64,000 nt of DNA from Alphaproteobacteria bacterium (GCA_030065235.1 JASJDC010000012.1:1-64000), one strand, 5' to 3'. Numbered from the stretch's first letter, positions 53,016 to 61,524 are shown. Notes: generated by a model from the sequence alone, not told the origin. Numbers and translations are program-made.

Positions 53016-54091
53016 GATACGCGCCTCGCTGCTCCGTCGTTTCCTCGGGGCGCGCGGCCGCTGCGCCCCACCGCGGCGGCGCCGCCCGTGTCGGCCGGGT
53101 CTTGCCCTTCGCCGGTTAGGCCGTAGACCTGGATATTGTAATCGGCCAGCGCCTGCAGATGGTCGCGCTCCTCCTGCGCCCGCACATCGTCGGAGAAGAG
53201 ATGCGCGAAGCGGCCTTGCGGCTTCAGGTAATCGGCGACCGGCCGGACCTCGCGGATCGGCATGACATTGGTCAGCGCGCCGCGCTCCAGTTCGACCAGC
53301 GGAAACAGACCGCATTCGACCGCCTTACGCGCGACATCGATCGTCAGCCGGCTGTCATGCCGCCAGCCCAGCGGGCACGGCGAATGCACGACCAGGAAGG
53401 CCGGGCCGTCGATCCCCATCGCATGGCGCACTTTGCGCTGCAGGTCCTGCGGGAAGGCGACCGAGGCCGAGGCGGTGTAGGGAATATGATGCGCGGCGAT
53501 GATCGACAGAAGGTCCTTCTTCAGATGCCGCTTGCCCATGCGCTCCTTGCCCGCGGGCGAGGTGGTGGTGGTCGCTGCGTGCGGTGTCGAAGAGGAGCGC
53601 TGAATGCCGGTATTCATATAGGCTTCATTGTCGTAGCAAACATACAGCACGTTATGATAGCGCTCTAGCATGCCCGAAAGCGCCTGGAAGCCGATATCGT
53701 AGGTGCCGCCGTCGCCGCCGAAGGCGAGCACTTTCGTATTGCGGCCCTTCGCCTTCATCGCCGCCTCCATGCCGGACGCGACCGCGGCGGCGTTCTCGAA
53801 CAGCGAATGCGCCCAAGGCACGCGCCAGGCGCTTTCCGGCCAGGCGGTGGTGAAGACCTCAAGACAGCCGGTGGCGTTGGCGATCATCACGTCCGGCCCG
53901 GCGCATTCCACCACCAGCCGCGCGGCCAGGGCCTCGCCGCAGCCTTGGCAGGCCCGATGGCCGCTCTCCAAGCCGCGAAAGCGCGGCTGCGCCTCGCGCG
54001 GCGTGCGTTTGGCGGGCGCCGGTTCCGACGGCGCGGCGGGCGCGCGGCCGAATTTGCGCCGCAGATCGGCGAGGCGGGCGTCATCGACCAT
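53012..54091 (-). CDS. porB: 2-oxoacid:acceptor oxidoreductase beta subunit
   Basis: 359 residues. Thiamine diphosphate binding is shown by AFGGDGGTYDIGFQALSGML and YVCYDNEAYMNTGIQ; a 4Fe-4S cluster would be held by C48 and C51 (HRACQGCGEAL), C76 (NATGCLEVF) and the Cys of HSPCPLGW. These are the features of pyruvate:ferredoxin oxidoreductase beta. The C-terminal 30 residues are a Gly/Ala/Arg tail of low complexity. The start shares one base with the alpha-subunit stop. Confidence 0.9.
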   Translation of the reverse strand: MVDDARLADLRRKFGRAPAAPSEPAPAKRTPREAQPRFRGLESGHRACQGCGEALAARLVVECAGPDVMIANATGCLEVFTTAWPESAWRVPWAHSLFENAAAVASGMEAAMKAKGRNTKVLAFGGDGGTYDIGFQALSGMLERYHNVLYVCYDNEAYMNTGIQRSSSTPHAATTTTSPAGKERMGKRHLKKDLLSIIAAHHIPYTASASVAFPQDLQRKVRHAMGIDGPAFLVVHSPCPLGWRHDSRLTIDVARKAVECGLFPLVELERGALTNVMPIREVRPVADYLKPQGRFAHLFSDDVRAQEERDHLQALADYNIQVYGLTGEGQDPADTGGAAAVGRSGRAPRGNDGAARRVS

Positions 54092-55266
54092 CAGCGGTCC
54101 TCCGGGGCGAGTTTTTTAAGATCGGCGTCGAACACCGAAAAGGCGGGCGCATCCGGGTCGCGCACGGCGGCCAGCAGGTCTGGATAGAGCGTCTCCGGAA
54201 TGTCGCGGCCGCCGAGGCCAAGCGCGACATTGAGGATGCGCGGCGCGTCCGGCGCGCTCGACAGGACCGCAGCGACTTCCGAGCCTAAGATGCCGCCCAG
54301 GCCCGGCGAGATCGCCCGGTCGATCACGATCAGATGGTCAAGACCGCGCACCGCGTCGCGCAGCGCTTGGGAGGGGAAGGGGCGGTAAGCGCGTAGATTG
54401 ATCAGCCGCGCCGGCCCGGCCTCGGCCTGAAAATGCGCCATGCCGGCGCGCATGGTACCGACGGTTGAGCCCATGGCGACAAGGCCGATCTTGGCCTCTG
54501 GGTCGCCCTCGACGGTCAGCAAGCCGCCGGACGCGCGCCCGAAGGCGGACTCGAAATCCGCATCCGCCTGTTCGATCGTCGCCAAGGCCTTCTGCATCGC
54601 CGAATGATGCGAATGTCGGACCTCCGGGAAGAAATCCGGCGTCACCAACATGCCCATGGACTTCGGGTCGGCCGGATCGAGCTTGCGGTCGAATTCCAAC
54701 GGCGGCAGCCAGGCGCGGACATCCTCGTGGCTCGGCAAGTCGATCGGCTCCAGCGTATGGGTCAGGATGAACCCGTCCATACAGACCATGACCGGCAGTT
54801 CCGTGTCCTGGGTGATGCGGAAGGCCTGAATCGTCGTGTCCACCGCCTCCTGGTTGCTGGTGGCGTGCAGTTGGATCCAGCCGGCGTCGCGCACCGCCAT
54901 CGAGTCCGCATGATCGTTCCAGATCGACAAGGGAGCCGACACGGCGCGGTTGGCGACCGTCATCACCATCGGCAGGCGCATGCCGGCGATGTTGAACAGG
55001 ACCTCCGCCATCAACAGCACGCCCTGCGAGGCGGTGGCGGTGTAGGCCCGGGCGCCGGTCGCCGCGGCGCCGAGCGCGACGGAAGCGGCGGAGAATTCAG
55101 ATTCGACGCTGACGAATTCCGTATGCAGATCGCCCTCGGCGACCAGTTTCGAGATATTCTCGACGATATGGGTCTGCGGCGTGATCGGATAGGCGGCGAT
55201 CACATCCGGGTCGCACAGCGCGACGGCGCGCGCGATCGCCTGACTGCCTTCCAGCGCTTCACGCAT
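54091..55266 (-). CDS. porA: 2-oxoacid:acceptor oxidoreductase alpha subunit
   Basis: 391 residues. It opens LEGSQAIARAVALCDPDVIA-YPITPQT; the YPITPQT strand is the standard substrate-side motif of PorA. VESEFSAASVALGAAATGAR supplies the Glu that activates ThDP, and GLDHLIVIDRAISPGLGGIL begins domain II. Together with gamma and beta it oxidises a 2-oxoacid, most likely pyruvate, with CoA to acyl-CoA and CO2; specificity is not certain. It starts with an eight-base overlap of the gamma gene. Confidence 0.9.
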   Translation of the reverse strand: MREALEGSQAIARAVALCDPDVIAAYPITPQTHIVENISKLVAEGDLHTEFVSVESEFSAASVALGAAATGARAYTATASQGVLLMAEVLFNIAGMRLPMVMTVANRAVSAPLSIWNDHADSMAVRDAGWIQLHATSNQEAVDTTIQAFRITQDTELPVMVCMDGFILTHTLEPIDLPSHEDVRAWLPPLEFDRKLDPADPKSMGMLVTPDFFPEVRHSHHSAMQKALATIEQADADFESAFGRASGGLLTVEGDPEAKIGLVAMGSTVGTMRAGMAHFQAEAGPARLINLRAYRPFPSQALRDAVRGLDHLIVIDRAISPGLGGILGSEVAAVLSSAPDAPRILNVALGLGGRDIPETLYPDLLAAVRDPDAPAFSVFDADLKKLAPEDR

Positions 55267-55840
55267 CGACCGTCTCCCGCGCCCAGAGGCCTTTCGGCGC
55301 GGCGTCGGCCGCGTGCTCGATCAAGGCCATATTCTTCTCAAGCACCGCGCCGTGGAACCGCTTCTTCAGCGCCGCCGCCAATGCGTCGAGCGGAAACTCC
55401 CCGGTCAGCGTCAGAAGCGCCGCCAGCAGAGCGGTGTTCGGGATCGGCCGGCCGATCTCTGCGACGGCCAGGGCGGTGGCGTCGACACTGAAAGCCCGGC
55501 AGTCGAAATGCGCGCCGATCTCCTCGCCGCTGCGAGTCGAATTCACCAGCATCGCCCCGTCCGCTTTCAGACCCGCGGTGATTTTGGGGTCGAGCAGCAG
55601 CGTGTCGTCCTGGACCACCAGATAATCCGGCGTACGGATCTGCGATCTTAGGTGAATGGGCGTGGCGTCTATACGCACGAAGGCGGCCACCGGCGCGCCG
55701 CGCCGTTCGGCCCCGAAGGCGGGGAAGGCCTGGCAATACCGGCCCGCCTCAAAAGCGGCTGCGGCCAGCAGATAGGCGGCCGCGACATTGCCCTGGCCGC
55801 CCCGTCCGTGAATACGCGTTTCGATCATGTCCCCGATCAT
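55259..55840 (-). CDS. porG: 2-oxoacid:acceptor oxidoreductase gamma subunit
   Basis: 193 residues, with the gamma hallmark ETRIHGRGGQGNVAAAYLLA and the following FPAFGAERRGAPVAAFVRID, which form the CoA-side domain. NTALLAALLTLTGEFPLDAL completes the fold. It is the first gene of a four-gene set (gamma, alpha, beta, flavoprotein). ATGs at 55840 and 55828 are both possible. A 242-base gap holding a palindromic repeat separates it from hypA. Confidence 0.9.
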   Translation of the reverse strand: MIGDMIETRIHGRGGQGNVAAAYLLAAAAFEAGRYCQAFPAFGAERRGAPVAAFVRIDATPIHLRSQIRTPDYLVVQDDTLLLDPKITAGLKADGAMLVNSTRSGEEIGAHFDCRAFSVDATALAVAEIGRPIPNTALLAALLTLTGEFPLDALAAALKKRFHGAVLEKNMALIEHAADAAPKGLWARETVDA

Positions 55841-55929
55841 GAAAGAGGCGGCGGTCCTGGTCCTTGACGTGGATCAAGCAGCGGTCAGGTCGTGTTTCAG
55901 GCTTTGTCGTCGCCTCTCTCATTCAACCC

Positions 55930-55997
55930 GTCATGCCGGCCCCCGAGCCGGCATCCATTGGGCGGTTCCATGGGCCCCGGATCAAGTCCGGGGCGAC
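55930..55997. repeat. REP-like intergenic palindromic element, second copy
   Basis: GTCATGCCGG at 55930 opens a palindrome (GCCGGCCCCCGAGCCGGC), followed by a second palindrome (CCCCGGATCAAGTCCGGGG) ending GGGGCGAC at 55997. The design matches the element at 22489-22606. It lies between hypA and porG and could form strong hairpins in a hox-por transcript, reducing read-through or protecting its end. Confidence 0.65.
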
Positions 55998-56082
55998 GGA
56001 TGGGCCAACGAAGTGCCGCTAACTTCTAGAAGCCGTTGAACCGGCAGGCCCATCAGAAATTCTCCTAGGTCAGCAGTCGCGC

Positions 56083-56424
56083 CTAAACCACCTCGATCCG
56101 GCTGACGCGCAGGTCGTCGCCGCCGACCGTGTGCAGCGCCGTTTCGCCGCAATGGGGACAGGGGTCGCCCAGCTGCGTCATGGTCGCTTCCTTGTCGCAG
56201 GCGAGACAACGGGCCTCGGCCGGGACCGTATCGATCTGAAGCGTAGCGTTCTCGACAACCGTCCCGTGCATCGCGATGGCGAAGGCGAATCGCAGAGCCT
56301 CCGGATCGACGCACGAAAAGGGGCCCATCTCCAGCCAGACCCGATTGACATGGGCGAAGCCATCTGTGCGCACCTTCTCTTCGAGCATGTCCCGAATATG
56401 CTCGCAGAGCGACAGTTCATGCAT
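56083..56424 (-). CDS. hypA: Hydrogenase nickel incorporation protein HypA
   Basis: 113 residues, N-terminal MHE nickel-binding motif (residues 1-3) and zinc ligands C73, C76, C89 and C92 in ARCLACDKEA and DPCPHCGETA. HypA delivers nickel to the hydrogenase large subunit with HypB. It overlaps the hoxW 3' end by eight bases, closing the hox gene run. No hypB, C, D, E or F is in this window. Confidence 0.93.
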   Translation of the reverse strand: MHELSLCEHIRDMLEEKVRTDGFAHVNRVWLEMGPFSCVDPEALRFAFAIAMHGTVVENATLQIDTVPAEARCLACDKEATMTQLGDPCPHCGETALHTVGGDDLRVSRIEVV

Positions 56425-56902
56425 GGGCGAGCGCCAAGCCGCCAGTCGGCGCCGAAATCGGCGTCTCGGTGAGCCAAGCCTGAAAGAAGTCTTGCGCCGC
56501 GCGGAGATTGGCCTCGGCGATTCGGCTCAACCCTTCCTTCACGTCGCCGAACTCATGACCGGCGACGCCGAGCACGAACCCTTCCGGCGCGGCCCCATAA
56601 AGCGTCCGGGTCAGAGCGAGGACGGCGGCTGGGCTTAGGCTGTGGCTGCCGAGATTGGCGTCGGCGGCGGGCGCGACCGGACCGAAGCTGTAGGGCGCAT
56701 CGGCGTTCATCATCGCGTCGACGAACACTACCCGGTCGGCCTCGGCGATCAGCAGCGCGTGGTCGACGGTCAGTTGATAGTCGGTCTTGACGGCGAGGCC
56801 CGGAAACGCCGCGTCTTCCGCCCAGGCGGCGAAGGCGGGGCCGAGCCCGTCGTCGCCCCGTCCCGGATTGCCATAGCCGATCAACTGGATCGGACGGGTC
56901 AT
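56417..56902 (-). CDS. hoxW: Hydrogenase maturation protease
   Basis: 161 residues of the HybD/HoxW endopeptidase family. GYGNPGRGDDGLGPAFAAW holds D17, VVFVDAMMNAD holds D62, and GSHSLSP holds H87, corresponding to the three nickel ligands (Glu16, Asp62, His93) of HybD. The enzyme removes the C-terminal peptide of HoxH after nickel insertion. It starts in an ATGA overlap with hoxH, consistent with a dedicated protease. Confidence 0.92.
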   Translation of the reverse strand: MTRPIQLIGYGNPGRGDDGLGPAFAAWAEDAAFPGLAVKTDYQLTVDHALLIAEADRVVFVDAMMNADAPYSFGPVAPAADANLGSHSLSPAAVLALTRTLYGAAPEGFVLGVAGHEFGDVKEGLSRIAEANLRAAQDFFQAWLTETPISAPTGGLALAHA

Positions 56903-58341
56903 GCGTCGCGCGTCCGGCTGTCGATCATCGCGCCGTCTGCATCGAAGAGTTCGACCTGCAGCGGCATCTGGCCGAGCGCGTGGGTGGCGCAGGACAGGCA
57001 GGGATCGTGGGCGCGGATCGCGACCTCGATATGGTTCAGCATGCCTTCTGTGATCGTCTGGCGGCCGGAGATCACCTTGTCGGCGACATCCGTCACCGCC
57101 CGGTTCATGCCTTCGTTATTGTGGGTCGTCGAGACGATCAGGTTGCAGTAAGTGACCTGATCCTTCTCATCGACCTTGTAATGATGGATCAGGTTGCCGC
57201 GCGGGGCTTCGATCATGGCGATCCCTTCCTCGCGCCGATCGCCTTTGGCTTGCAGGTCGGTTCCCTGCAGGTCCGGATCGTGCAGCAATTCGCGGATCTT
57301 CTCGACGCAATGCACCACCTCGATCATCCGGGCCCAATGGTTGGCCAGGATCGCATGGGTCGCGCCCCCGGAATTCGTCGCTATCAACTCGTCGCGCGCG
57401 GCGTTGGCCAGCGGCGTGTCGATGAAGTCGACCGTATCCATGCGCGCCAGCGGCCCGACCCGGTACCAGCCTTTCTCCGGCCCCAACTCCTTGATGTAGG
57501 GGAATTTCATGTAGGACCAGGACCGCACATCTTCGACCAGGACTTCGTGATATTTGGTATAGTCCAACTGATCGAAAATCGTCCCGCCCCAGATATCGAT
57601 GGCGCGTAGATTACCGTGATAGAGGTCGAGCGCGCCGTCCCCTTCGCGGACCAGAGACATGTAGTGAGACGGGAAGGCGGCGAAGCCCAGCACCAGATCG
57701 GGATGCGACAAGGTATAGTCGCGGGCCAACGCCAAGCTCTCCAGCGCCCAGGCCTCCATCTGTTCGATATCCTTGAGGAATTGGTCGCGGGTCGCGATCG
57801 GCAGGTTGCGGTTGACGCCGCCCGGGATCGCGGCGGTGCCGTGAATCTTTTTCCCCGCCGTCGCCTCGATAATGTCCTGCCCGAATTTCCGCATCAGGAT
57901 CGCGCGGCGGCCAAGCTCCGGCTTCTCCCGGATCACCTCGAAGATATTACGCTTCTCCGCCGGCGCGTCGAACCCGAACAGCAGGTCGGGTTCCGCCAGA
58001 TGGAAGAAATGCAGCACATGGCTCTGCATGACCTGGCCGTAATGCATCAGCCGCCGCATCTTTTCCGCGGTCGGCGGCAACTCGTCGACCCCGGCGATCA
58101 TGTCCATCGCCTTGGCGGCCGCGAGATGGTGGCTGACCGGGCAGATACCGCACAGACGCTGGACGATGACCGGCACCTCCCACATCAGCCGTCCGCGGAT
58201 GAAACGCTCGAAGCCGCGGAATTCGACGATATGCAGCCGCGCCTCGTCGACCATGCCCTCCTTGTCGAGATGCACGGTTACCTTGCCGTGGCCCTCGACC
58301 CGGGTCAGAGGCGAGATTTCGATTAGTCTCGGTTCGGCCAT
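56899..58341 (-). CDS. hoxH: NAD-reducing [NiFe] hydrogenase large subunit
   Basis: 480 residues. Nickel ligands are in QRLCGICPVSHHLAAAKAMD and DPCLSCATHALGQMPL. The C-terminus retains a 26-residue tail after the expected cleavage point (ATH|ALGQMP), close to the 24-residue peptide of R. eutropha HoxH. ITEGMLNHIEVAIRAHDPC and GNLIHHYKVDEKDQVTYCNL fit group 3d. It is the catalytic H2-activating subunit of a cytosolic, oxygen-tolerant-type bidirectional enzyme. It follows hoxY by 30 bases. Confidence 0.94.
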   Translation of the reverse strand: MAEPRLIEISPLTRVEGHGKVTVHLDKEGMVDEARLHIVEFRGFERFIRGRLMWEVPVIVQRLCGICPVSHHLAAAKAMDMIAGVDELPPTAEKMRRLMHYGQVMQSHVLHFFHLAEPDLLFGFDAPAEKRNIFEVIREKPELGRRAILMRKFGQDIIEATAGKKIHGTAAIPGGVNRNLPIATRDQFLKDIEQMEAWALESLALARDYTLSHPDLVLGFAAFPSHYMSLVREGDGALDLYHGNLRAIDIWGGTIFDQLDYTKYHEVLVEDVRSWSYMKFPYIKELGPEKGWYRVGPLARMDTVDFIDTPLANAARDELIATNSGGATHAILANHWARMIEVVHCVEKIRELLHDPDLQGTDLQAKGDRREEGIAMIEAPRGNLIHHYKVDEKDQVTYCNLIVSTTHNNEGMNRAVTDVADKVISGRQTITEGMLNHIEVAIRAHDPCLSCATHALGQMPLQVELFDADGAMIDSRTRDA

Positions 58342-58371
58342 GCCGCGATGCTCCCGACCGACGCCGTCGCG

Positions 58372-58965
58372 TCAGTCAAATTTGATCGTTTCGCGTTCGA
58401 AGCCGCGAAACTTGCCGGTCAGTAATTTGCTCAAGGTCTCGAAGATCACATCGCCCGTCGGGGCGCAGCCGGGGATTTGATAATCCATCTCGACCACTTC
58501 AGAACAGGCGTAGACCTTGTCCAACAGAAGCGGCAGGGCCGGATCGTTGGGGATGTTGTGCGTCTTGTTGCGGATATAGCGGCCGGTGATATAGGCCTCT
58601 TCCAGGCATTCTCGCAGCGGTTCGTCGGAATGCATGATGGCGTTGCGCATGGCCGGCAGCCCGCCCATGATCGCGCATTGGCCGAGGCCGATCAGGATAT
58701 CGCAGTTCTCGCGGAAATCCTGAAGCACATGCACGTTTTCCTCGTTACAGCAGCCTCCTTCAATAATGCCGATATCGCAGCGCTTGGTGAATTTCTTGAT
58801 GTCGGTCAGCGGCGAGCGGTCGAACTCGACCAGCGCCATCAGGTCGATGAGCCGTTCATCAATGTCCAGGATCGCCATATGACAGCCGAAACAGCCGGCG
58901 AGCGATGCCGTCGCGATGCGGGCTTTCGGCAGATCGGCGGCCGGCGCGTCTTGACTGTCAGGCAT
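58372..58965 (-). CDS. hoxY: NAD-reducing hydrogenase small subunit
   Basis: 197 residues, shorter than respiratory small subunits, as expected for HoxY. The single proximal 4Fe-4S cluster is ligated by LAGCFGCHMAILD (C25, C28), EGGCCNEENVHVL, GLGQCAIMGGLPA and YQIPGCAPTGD. There is no Tat signal, consistent with cytosolic location. It starts in an eight-base overlap with hoxU and passes electrons from HoxH to HoxU. Confidence 0.93.
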   Translation of the reverse strand: MPDSQDAPAADLPKARIATASLAGCFGCHMAILDIDERLIDLMALVEFDRSPLTDIKKFTKRCDIGIIEGGCCNEENVHVLQDFRENCDILIGLGQCAIMGGLPAMRNAIMHSDEPLRECLEEAYITGRYIRNKTHNIPNDPALPLLLDKVYACSEVVEMDYQIPGCAPTGDVIFETLSKLLTGKFRGFERETIKFD

Positions 58966-59671
58966 TGCGTTTCTCGCTGATCTTGCGGCCGATCAGGCCT
59001 TTGTCGAACTCGCGCTCGCCGATCGGGGTCACGAAACCGACACGTTTTCGGATGATGCAGCCGACAGGGCAGACCTCGTCGGAAATCGCGAAATCGGTGA
59101 TTTCGGCGTCGGTATGGGCCAGGTCGGGGCCGTTGGCGGCGACATGGCGGTGAATGCCGCGCCCGACATAGCCGAACACGCCCTTCTGATCGACATCTTG
59201 AGAGGCGCGGATGCAGCGGCCGCAGGAGATGCAGCGGTTGGTGTCCAGCGCGATATCAGGATGGGAGGCGTCGACCGGCCGGCAGGGTTCGAGATAGGGG
59301 AAGCGCGTCGGCTCGGTCATATCTAACCGATAGGCCATCGCCTGCAACTCGCAATTGCCGCTGGCCTCGCAGATCGGGCAGAGATGGTTGCCCTCGTGGA
59401 AAAGCATCTCGACCAAGTCGCGGCGCAGCTTGTTGATATGCGGCGTCTCGTTTTCGACCGCGAGGCCCGGTTCGGCCGGTTGCGTGCAGGCCGACACGCT
59501 GCGGCCCGCCGCCTTCACGGTGCAGACTCGGCAGCCGCCTTGGTGGCGCAGCCCCTCATGATCGCAGAGGCGCGGAATGTAGACGCCGGCCGCGTCGGCC
59601 GCCTCCATGATCGTCTGCCCCTCTTTGGCCGGGATTTCGATCTCGTCGATGGTGAAGGTGAAATCGCTCAT
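58958..59671 (-). CDS. hoxU: NAD-reducing hydrogenase diaphorase small subunit
   Basis: 237 residues from ATG 59671, in an ATGA overlap with hoxF. The 2Fe-2S site is LCDHEGLRHQGGCRVCTVKA, the His-Cys3 cluster is FHEGNHLCPICEASGNCELQ, and the last 4Fe-4S site is NRCISCGRCIRASQDVDQKG with EVCPVGCIIRK. This matches HoxU (234 residues in R. eutropha), homologous to the N-terminal part of NuoG. It bridges HoxF and HoxY. Confidence 0.93.
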   Translation of the reverse strand: MSDFTFTIDEIEIPAKEGQTIMEAADAAGVYIPRLCDHEGLRHQGGCRVCTVKAAGRSVSACTQPAEPGLAVENETPHINKLRRDLVEMLFHEGNHLCPICEASGNCELQAMAYRLDMTEPTRFPYLEPCRPVDASHPDIALDTNRCISCGRCIRASQDVDQKGVFGYVGRGIHRHVAANGPDLAHTDAEITDFAISDEVCPVGCIIRKRVGFVTPIGEREFDKGLIGRKISEKRNA

Positions 59672-61524
59672 TGGCTGAAATCCCTGTCGAACACATAGGA
59701 CCGGCGTTTGGCGAGTTTGCGCGCGCCGTCGATTGCAGACTGGATGTCGAACGTATCCCGGATCCGGTCTTTCGACGGTTTCGCCATGGCCGAGTAGACC
59801 AGCGGGAAATTCTCGAGCGTTGAGAGGATCGGATTGGGCGAGGTCATGCCCAGACCGCACCGGCTGGTCTCGATGATCGTGCCGGACAGGTCTTTGAGGT
59901 AGGCGATGTCCTCGGGATTGGCCAAGCCCTCACGGAATTTCGCGACCGCCTTCTGCAAAAGGACGTTGCCGACCCGGCAGGGCGTGCAATAGCCGCAGCT
60001 CTCATGCACGAAGAAGGACATGTAGTACTCGACGATCTCCAGAACGTTTCGGTCCTTGGAGAAGACGGTGATGGCGCCGCCGGTCGCCAGATCGTCGAAA
60101 GTGAGTTTCCGGTCGAATGTGTCGCGCGCGATCATGGCGCCGCTGGGGCCGCCGACCAGGACCGCCGCCGCGTCCTCGCCGCCCGCCATCTCCAGCAGCT
60201 CCTTGAGCGACAACCCGTAGGGCAACTCATAGATGCCGGGATTCAGGCAGTCGCCGGAGACGCTGAACAGTTTCGTGCCGTGGCTGCCTTCGGTCCCCAT
60301 ATCGAAGAACCATTTGGACCCGCGATCCAGGATGCGGGCCGCGTGGCACAGGGTTTCGACATTGTTGACCACCGTCGGAAAGCCGAGATAGCCGCGCGTC
60401 ACCGGGAAGGGCGGGCGCGTCTTCGGTTCGCCAGGCAAGCCTTCGCAGGAGCTGATCAGCGCGCCTTCCTCGCCGCAGATATAGGCCCCGGCGCCGAGCT
60501 GCAGCCTTATGTCGAAATCGAACCCGTCGACCCCCATGATCCCGTCGCCCAGCAAGCCGCGCGCGCGCCGGTCCGCCAGGACCTCCTCCAGCAAATCGCG
60601 CAAATAGATATACTCGCCCCGAAGATAGAGGAGGCCTTCGCGCGCCCCGACCGCGCGGGCGGCGATGGTCATGCCTTCGATCAGAAGGTGAGGGCGTTCG
60701 GTTAGCAACACGCGGTCTTTGAAGGTGCCCGGTTCGCCCTCGTCGGCGTTGCAGATCACGAAGCGCCGCTCGGCTTCGGTCTCGGCGGCGAAACGCCACT
60801 TGCGCCCGGTCGGAAAGCCGGCGCCGCCGCAACCGCGCAGCCCGCTATCTTCCAATTCCTTGATGATGCGGGACGGGGTCAGGTCCAGCGCGTTCTTCAA
60901 TCCCGCATCCGGCGCAGCCGGCCCCAACAGCACCGCGCCGGCGTGTCGGATATTATTCTCGACCATGGTGACGGCGCGTTGATGCGGCGTCAGGTCGTCA
61001 AAATCGGGCGAGATCAGGTCTTCCGGGCGTTTCCCGGATTTCAGCGCCGCGACGAGGGCGCGCGTCTTTTCCGGCGTCAGGTTGGTGACGATCACGTCAT
61101 TGATCATCGCCGCCGGCGCCTGGTCGCACATGCCGATGCAGGGCGTGTATTCCAGAGAAAAGCCGCCGTCGGACGTCGTCTCGCCGATCCCGATCCCCAG
61201 CGCTTTCTCAAAGCTCTCGGTGACCTCGGGCAGCCCGGCGAACTGATCGACGATGTCGTCGCACAGTCGGATCGTGATGCGTCCTTTGGGCGCCAGCGAG
61301 AGAAAGGCGTAGAAGCTGGCGACGCCTTCGACCGCGATCTGCGTCAGGCCGGTCTTCTCGGCGACGGTCTGCATCGTCTCGCGCGCGATCCAGCGAAACC
61401 GGTCCTGGACGTCCCGCAAGATGTCGAGCATCCGGTGCGGGTCGTTGTCATAGGAATCGCAGATCTGCGCGACCTGATCTTGATAGCCGGAGGCCGGCGC
61501 CCCGGCCGTTTCCCCCGCCGTCAT
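59668..61524 (-). CDS. hoxF: NAD-reducing hydrogenase diaphorase large subunit (HoxE-HoxF fusion)
   Basis: 618 residues. Residues 15-155 are a NuoE/HoxE-like domain in which only C88, C129 and C133 of the expected four cluster cysteines remain (D93 replaces one). The rest is NuoF-like: FMN and NADH sites at GLRGCGGAGFPTGRKWRFAA and CNADEGEPGTFKDRVLLTER, AGAYICGEEGALISSCEGLP, then 4Fe-4S at ESCGYCTPCRVGN and SRCGLGMTSPNP. It interconverts NAD and NADH. R. eutropha HoxF has the same architecture, including a degenerate N-terminal site. It is first in the operon. Confidence 0.94.
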   Translation of the reverse strand: MTAGETAGAPASGYQDQVAQICDSYDNDPHRMLDILRDVQDRFRWIARETMQTVAEKTGLTQIAVEGVASFYAFLSLAPKGRITIRLCDDIVDQFAGLPEVTESFEKALGIGIGETTSDGGFSLEYTPCIGMCDQAPAAMINDVIVTNLTPEKTRALVAALKSGKRPEDLISPDFDDLTPHQRAVTMVENNIRHAGAVLLGPAAPDAGLKNALDLTPSRIIKELEDSGLRGCGGAGFPTGRKWRFAAETEAERRFVICNADEGEPGTFKDRVLLTERPHLLIEGMTIAARAVGAREGLLYLRGEYIYLRDLLEEVLADRRARGLLGDGIMGVDGFDFDIRLQLGAGAYICGEEGALISSCEGLPGEPKTRPPFPVTRGYLGFPTVVNNVETLCHAARILDRGSKWFFDMGTEGSHGTKLFSVSGDCLNPGIYELPYGLSLKELLEMAGGEDAAAVLVGGPSGAMIARDTFDRKLTFDDLATGGAITVFSKDRNVLEIVEYYMSFFVHESCGYCTPCRVGNVLLQKAVAKFREGLANPEDIAYLKDLSGTIIETSRCGLGMTSPNPILSTLENFPLVYSAMAKPSKDRIRDTFDIQSAIDGARKLAKRRSYVFDRDFSQ

